Below are positions 60,596 to 64,000 of a stretch of 64,000 nt of DNA, one piece after another. Position 1 is the stretch's first letter. Every line of letters begins with the position of its first letter. The DNA is taken from positions 49,829,377 through 49,893,376 of the forward strand of contig NC_045443.1 in assembly GCF_002776525.5 (NCBI RefSeq). The letters are read 5' to 3'. Both the position numbers and the translations under genes were made by a program. A model generated the notes under the pieces. It was not told the DNA's origin. It saw only the letters and a list, made by a program, of their open reading frames with translations, and did not search any database. The DNA comes from Piliocolobus tephrosceles (lineage: Eukaryota; Chordata; Mammalia; Primates; Cercopithecidae).

Positions 60596-63335
60596 AAAGA
60601 AAATTATGATCTCAATCTACATTTGCTGTTGTGGAAAGATGCTATTTAGTAAATTTCTTATCAGCTAGATTATAAATTCTATGAGGGCAGAAACTGTATG
60701 TGTTCTCCCCTGTATCCTTGGGCCTGGTACAGTAGCTAGAAAATGGTGGGCATTCAGTCTATTAATAGTTGTTGAATAATTAAATGGGTAAATTCCACAG
60801 TACATTAGGTGAAAAATCAAGTTAAAAAAGCGGAATGTATTAAAACCCCATTGTAAAATATTTTATATATTTCTATGAATATGTGTGCATGCATGCACAT
60901 GCATGAATGTAGGAAAATGTCAGGATGGTAGAATCATAGATGATCTTAATCTTCTTTTAATTTGCTAAAACTTTATGCATTTTTGCTCTAAATGTGTGTT
61001 GCTTTTATAATTTAGTAAAAGATATCTAGAAGGAGAGGGAGAAGAGTGAAGGATAAAGAATAAAGGATGGAAAACAACGAAGTAGTTGCCACTAGGAGAC
61101 AGATTGTTTAATTCTAAAGACAACTGGTAGGATTTCAAGTATCAGTTCCGAAGAGTTCCTGTCACCCTTTTGACCATTCCACACAGGTAAATACCTACTC
61201 TACTTACCCTGGCTGCCTTCAAACACAAAGAGCTGCCCAGTTCTCTCTTCAGATGAGCAATGGGTTGAGGGATTCTATAAGGCTGAGACAGCCCAAGATT
61301 GCCAGTCTCCCACAGTCTTAAAAATGTTCCATTCTCCCCAGCCCGTATCCTGGACTCAGACATGATGCCTTCACCCTGGAGCTTCACCATGTGCTCCACT
61401 GTCACATGGTTTAGTGCCACTGTGTCAAGAACATGGAAGGTGACACTAGTCCTGGAGTTCTCCTGGGATTTGGTCTGGATAGCTGAGCCTTGACTCCTTG
61501 CCCTTCCTCCATATTGCCCAGAGTCTCTTTCCTTCCCAGGCCTGCTCCAGGCTTCTTCTACAATGTGCCTTTCTTAATAGGCCCCTTCCTTTAATTCTAG
61601 GTATTCTTAAGTCTTTCACTACCTCCCTTGGTAGCCCCCTCCACCATTCCTCCTCACAAGAGTTCAAAAGAGTGTCCTAGGTCCTCACTGTAAACTTTTC
61701 ACTCTGTCCTACCTTGGAGTGTGACCTATCCCATCTTTCATTCAGGCTGAGGGGATGGGAGGCCCATTCCCTTTATTCATCTCTATTCATCCTTTCAATT
61801 GACCACCAAACTTTTGCTCAGTTCCCCACCTGTTATGCAGGGCCCTGAGATTAGTACCCAGCAACACATGGAGCAGAGCTCACAGGTTGTTTTCCTGTGG
61901 GGAGTTGGGGAGACAACCGATTATGTTTCTTGCAGCGTCTCTAAAAGGCCAGTAAGAGCAGCAATTCAGAACTGCCTACGCCTGCTCAAAGTACCCAGAG
62001 CTAGACCAAGGGAAAGTGGAAAGGGCACCACCTCCTGCTTGTAAGCCATGAAAAGATGGGCAAGTATTTATTGATCTCTCAGGTATAGAAACTTTAAAAT
62101 GTCCTCTTCTCCAATTCTTGAGGCCAGGGCTACAGTACTTTAGAGATTAGATGGAGTGAGCTAAGGCTCAGAAATATAGAGACCAGGCCCTGGCACTCCC
62201 CTTGGACATTAGACAAAGGTACAGATGCCCTCTTGTTATTCCAGCCCTGACCTGACTTATGGGCAGTAACACTTGGTCTACAATGACTTACAAACTAGTG
62301 TTTTGCCTTGCTTAGTGGCCTGTGGAGGGGATTGGTTGGGGGGCGGGGTAGGGAAAAATCACAGATCCTAAATGTCATCTCCTGAGGCCCCCAATTTTCC
62401 TGGTTTCTCTCAGTGACTATCTCATTACCCCCGTGCTCCCTGGGTTCAGGTTTCAGTTTTCTGAAAATGGCTGGTAAATGCTGGTGTGAGGGCAGGCACA
62501 CATCATCCCCGTTCCTAATTGTATATCCACCTGCAGTGAGTTTTACTAGTTTAACACTCCCACCCACTCTCTTACCTGATCGGTGAGTTTGGAAGGAAGA
62601 GTTGAGTTTGGAGAGCAATGCCCCTCCATCTCTTAGGATCTGGCTGTCCACAGCAAGATTATATTCTTCTCTCTCATGCTCTCCCTCGGCTATGAGGGAT
62701 CTGACCCCATAGGGAAGGCCGCAGTGGCCCTAGACTGCCCCTGCCCAGGTAGAAAATCTGGCCTAATCCTGAGGTCCTGTGAGAGGAGAAGCCCTTTCCA
62801 TCTGAGGTAAAAATACACATGCTCCAGTATCTGCTTTATTGGTAATAAAGGCAATATTGGCCCTCCATCTGCTCATTCATTTGTCTTATTTTTTAATTGG
62901 CTCAGAACCTATGCAAGGAGAAGAGGATGTTATGTATTTACCCCTTCAGATTCCAAGAGCTGTGTTTGCAGAAGGAGGATTGGTTCTGTGTCTGGCTGGG
63001 ATGGGGATGGAACAAAGAAACTGAAGTCCCAGTGGAATCTGTTTCCTTGATGAACTGCAGAACCCTCTTCTTCCAAGACTGAATTACAGAGGCCTGCTTA
63101 GAGGCTGGAGGATGGATGGGGTGACTTTCTTGGGAGTGGGGAAGGTCTCCCCTTAAACAACATACTTCTGAGCAGACCTATCACAACAACCTAACCAAAT
63201 AGATGGAGAAGGCAAGACTGTTCAGTGGCCTTTATGCCCACTTTTAAATTCCTGGAAAACCATCACCACCACCTGATATCTCATCACTTTTGGGTCATGA
63301 TCTATTCTGTGACTCCTGGAATAAAAGACAAACAC
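60596..63335. other. Downstream flank of KRT76, no gene seen
   Basis: About 60660-60780 ('attataaattctatgagggcag') is MIR/L2-like. No other feature recognised; short open frames lack similarity. Confidence 0.4.
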
Positions 63336-63357
63336 CAGAATGTAAAATTCAGTGCAA

Positions 63358-63363
63358 TTTATT
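63358..63363 (-). terminator. KRT76: Polyadenylation signal of the right-edge keratin gene
   Basis: aataaa on the minus strand, about 540 bp past the stop codon at 63901-63903. Transcript cleavage is expected near 63335-63345. Confidence 0.75.
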
Positions 63364-63900
63364 GAGAAAAGAAAGTTCAGCATACTCATCACCAGAGGAT
63401 CTACAGCTCAGGGAATTAGGGGACAGAAAGGAGTCAGGATCTGAAGCCCAGATGTAGGGAGGGTTCCCTGGGAACCAGCAGTCTGGAGATCTTGACCATG
63501 CACCCTCCAGCACTGAACCCATGACTCTGCCCTCCTCAGACAGTGCTGAGATGATTGGCTTCAAATTACCAACTCCCAGTAAGAAAGGGAGATGGGCCAG
63601 AGTGGGAACAGGCCAGGCTCTGAAGGCCAAGACTGGCTTGGGCTCAGAGGTTGCTGTCCAAAGTAAGGGGCCGTTGCAGGAAGGTTTCCAAGGGCATCAT
63701 CATCCGAGACCAGCAGCTGGAACTCCATGTCCCTGGGAAGGTCATGGGGATGGAGAAACCAGAAGTTCAGCTTCTTCTCCAGGGAACTTGAGGAAAAATG
63801 TGGTTGACCCATGTGCATCCATTGATGCCAAGCAGAGAGTAGGAAACACTATTGCAGGCTGAGTGGGAAGCAGGTGGTTATAGAGATTTGGCACAGAAGA

Positions 63901-64000
63901 TCACTTGGTGGAGTTATGCTGGCTTGAGCTCATGGTCTGGGAGAAGCGGATACTGGTGCTGCCTCCACCACCAGACTTGTAGCCACTGCCTCCAGAAGTC
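63901..64000 (-). CDS. KRT76: KRT76 last exon, C-terminal tail (partial)
   Basis: The last 32 codons of a type II keratin, ending SIRFSQTMSSSQHNSTK and a TGA at 63901-63903; upstream residues TSGGSGYKSGGGG are the glycine/serine-rich V2/E2 tail. KRT76 (keratin 2p) is the oral and gingival suprabasal type II keratin. The assignment rests on the tail sequence and on the order KRT77, pseudogenes, KRT76 known in human. KRT3, the next gene in that order, has a similar tail and is the main alternative. A 3' UTR of about 540 bp follows. The rest of the gene lies beyond the right edge. Confidence 0.8.
   Translation of the reverse strand, partial: TSGGSGYKSGGGGSTSIRFSQTMSSSQHNSTK

Noticed and set aside
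63901..64000. Assignment of the right-edge gene to KRT3
   Set aside because: Possible from the tail sequence alone, but gene order after KRT77 in human favours KRT76.

Overview
The window is primate nuclear DNA from the type II keratin gene cluster (human 12q13 equivalent). It runs from the 5' part of KRT77 at the left edge to the last codons of a neighbouring keratin, most likely KRT76, at the right edge, both on the minus strand. Dense Alu, L1PA and MIR content shows a primate. An AluY at 48576-48870 has the 'ggctcaag' start and 'gatctggccactg' 3' part that I associate with Old World monkey AluYR-type elements, and KRT77 differs from the human protein at many head-domain residues. I therefore infer a catarrhine monkey rather than an ape. 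The window is unfinished assembly: a run of 100 N lies at 45012-45111.

Layout: 1-7000 holds KRT77 exon 2, the long intron 1, exon 1 and a TATA promoter. From 7000 to 63300 there is no intact keratin gene, but there are three broken type II keratin copies, all on the minus strand. Pseudogene A (13346-16996) keeps exons 1, 3 and 4. Pseudogene B (26749-34050) keeps exons 1, 2, 3, 6, 7, 8 and 9. Pseudogene C (48152-50557) keeps exons 7, 8 and 9. Human annotation places three pseudogenes (KRT125P, KRT126P, KRT127P) between KRT77 and KRT76; these are probably the orthologues, but I cannot assign which is which.

Two retrocopies of unrelated housekeeping genes have landed between them. A DDX23 (Prp28 helicase) copy with a large internal deletion sits where exons 4-5 of pseudogene B should be. 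An ARL2BP copy at about 58.6-60.6 kb keeps an almost complete reading frame. A 32-base tailless piece of U6 snRNA with a perfect 16-bp target duplication sits in KRT77 intron 1.

The rest is layered repeats: a full-length but broken L1PA (38915-45484) with a 14-bp target duplication, a 5'-truncated L1PA (11515-13147), a twin-primed L1 (23533-23988) with a 17-bp duplication, at least twelve Alus (one nested in another), ancient L1M, MIR and MER5 pieces, an ERV LTR-like block, and several microsatellites. The L1PA and the LTR-like block both appear to interrupt one old MIR.

No new coding system is evident. The points of most interest are the U6 fragment, the duplicated L1 tail across the assembly gap, the retrocopy at the keratin deletion and the nearly open ARL2BP copy.
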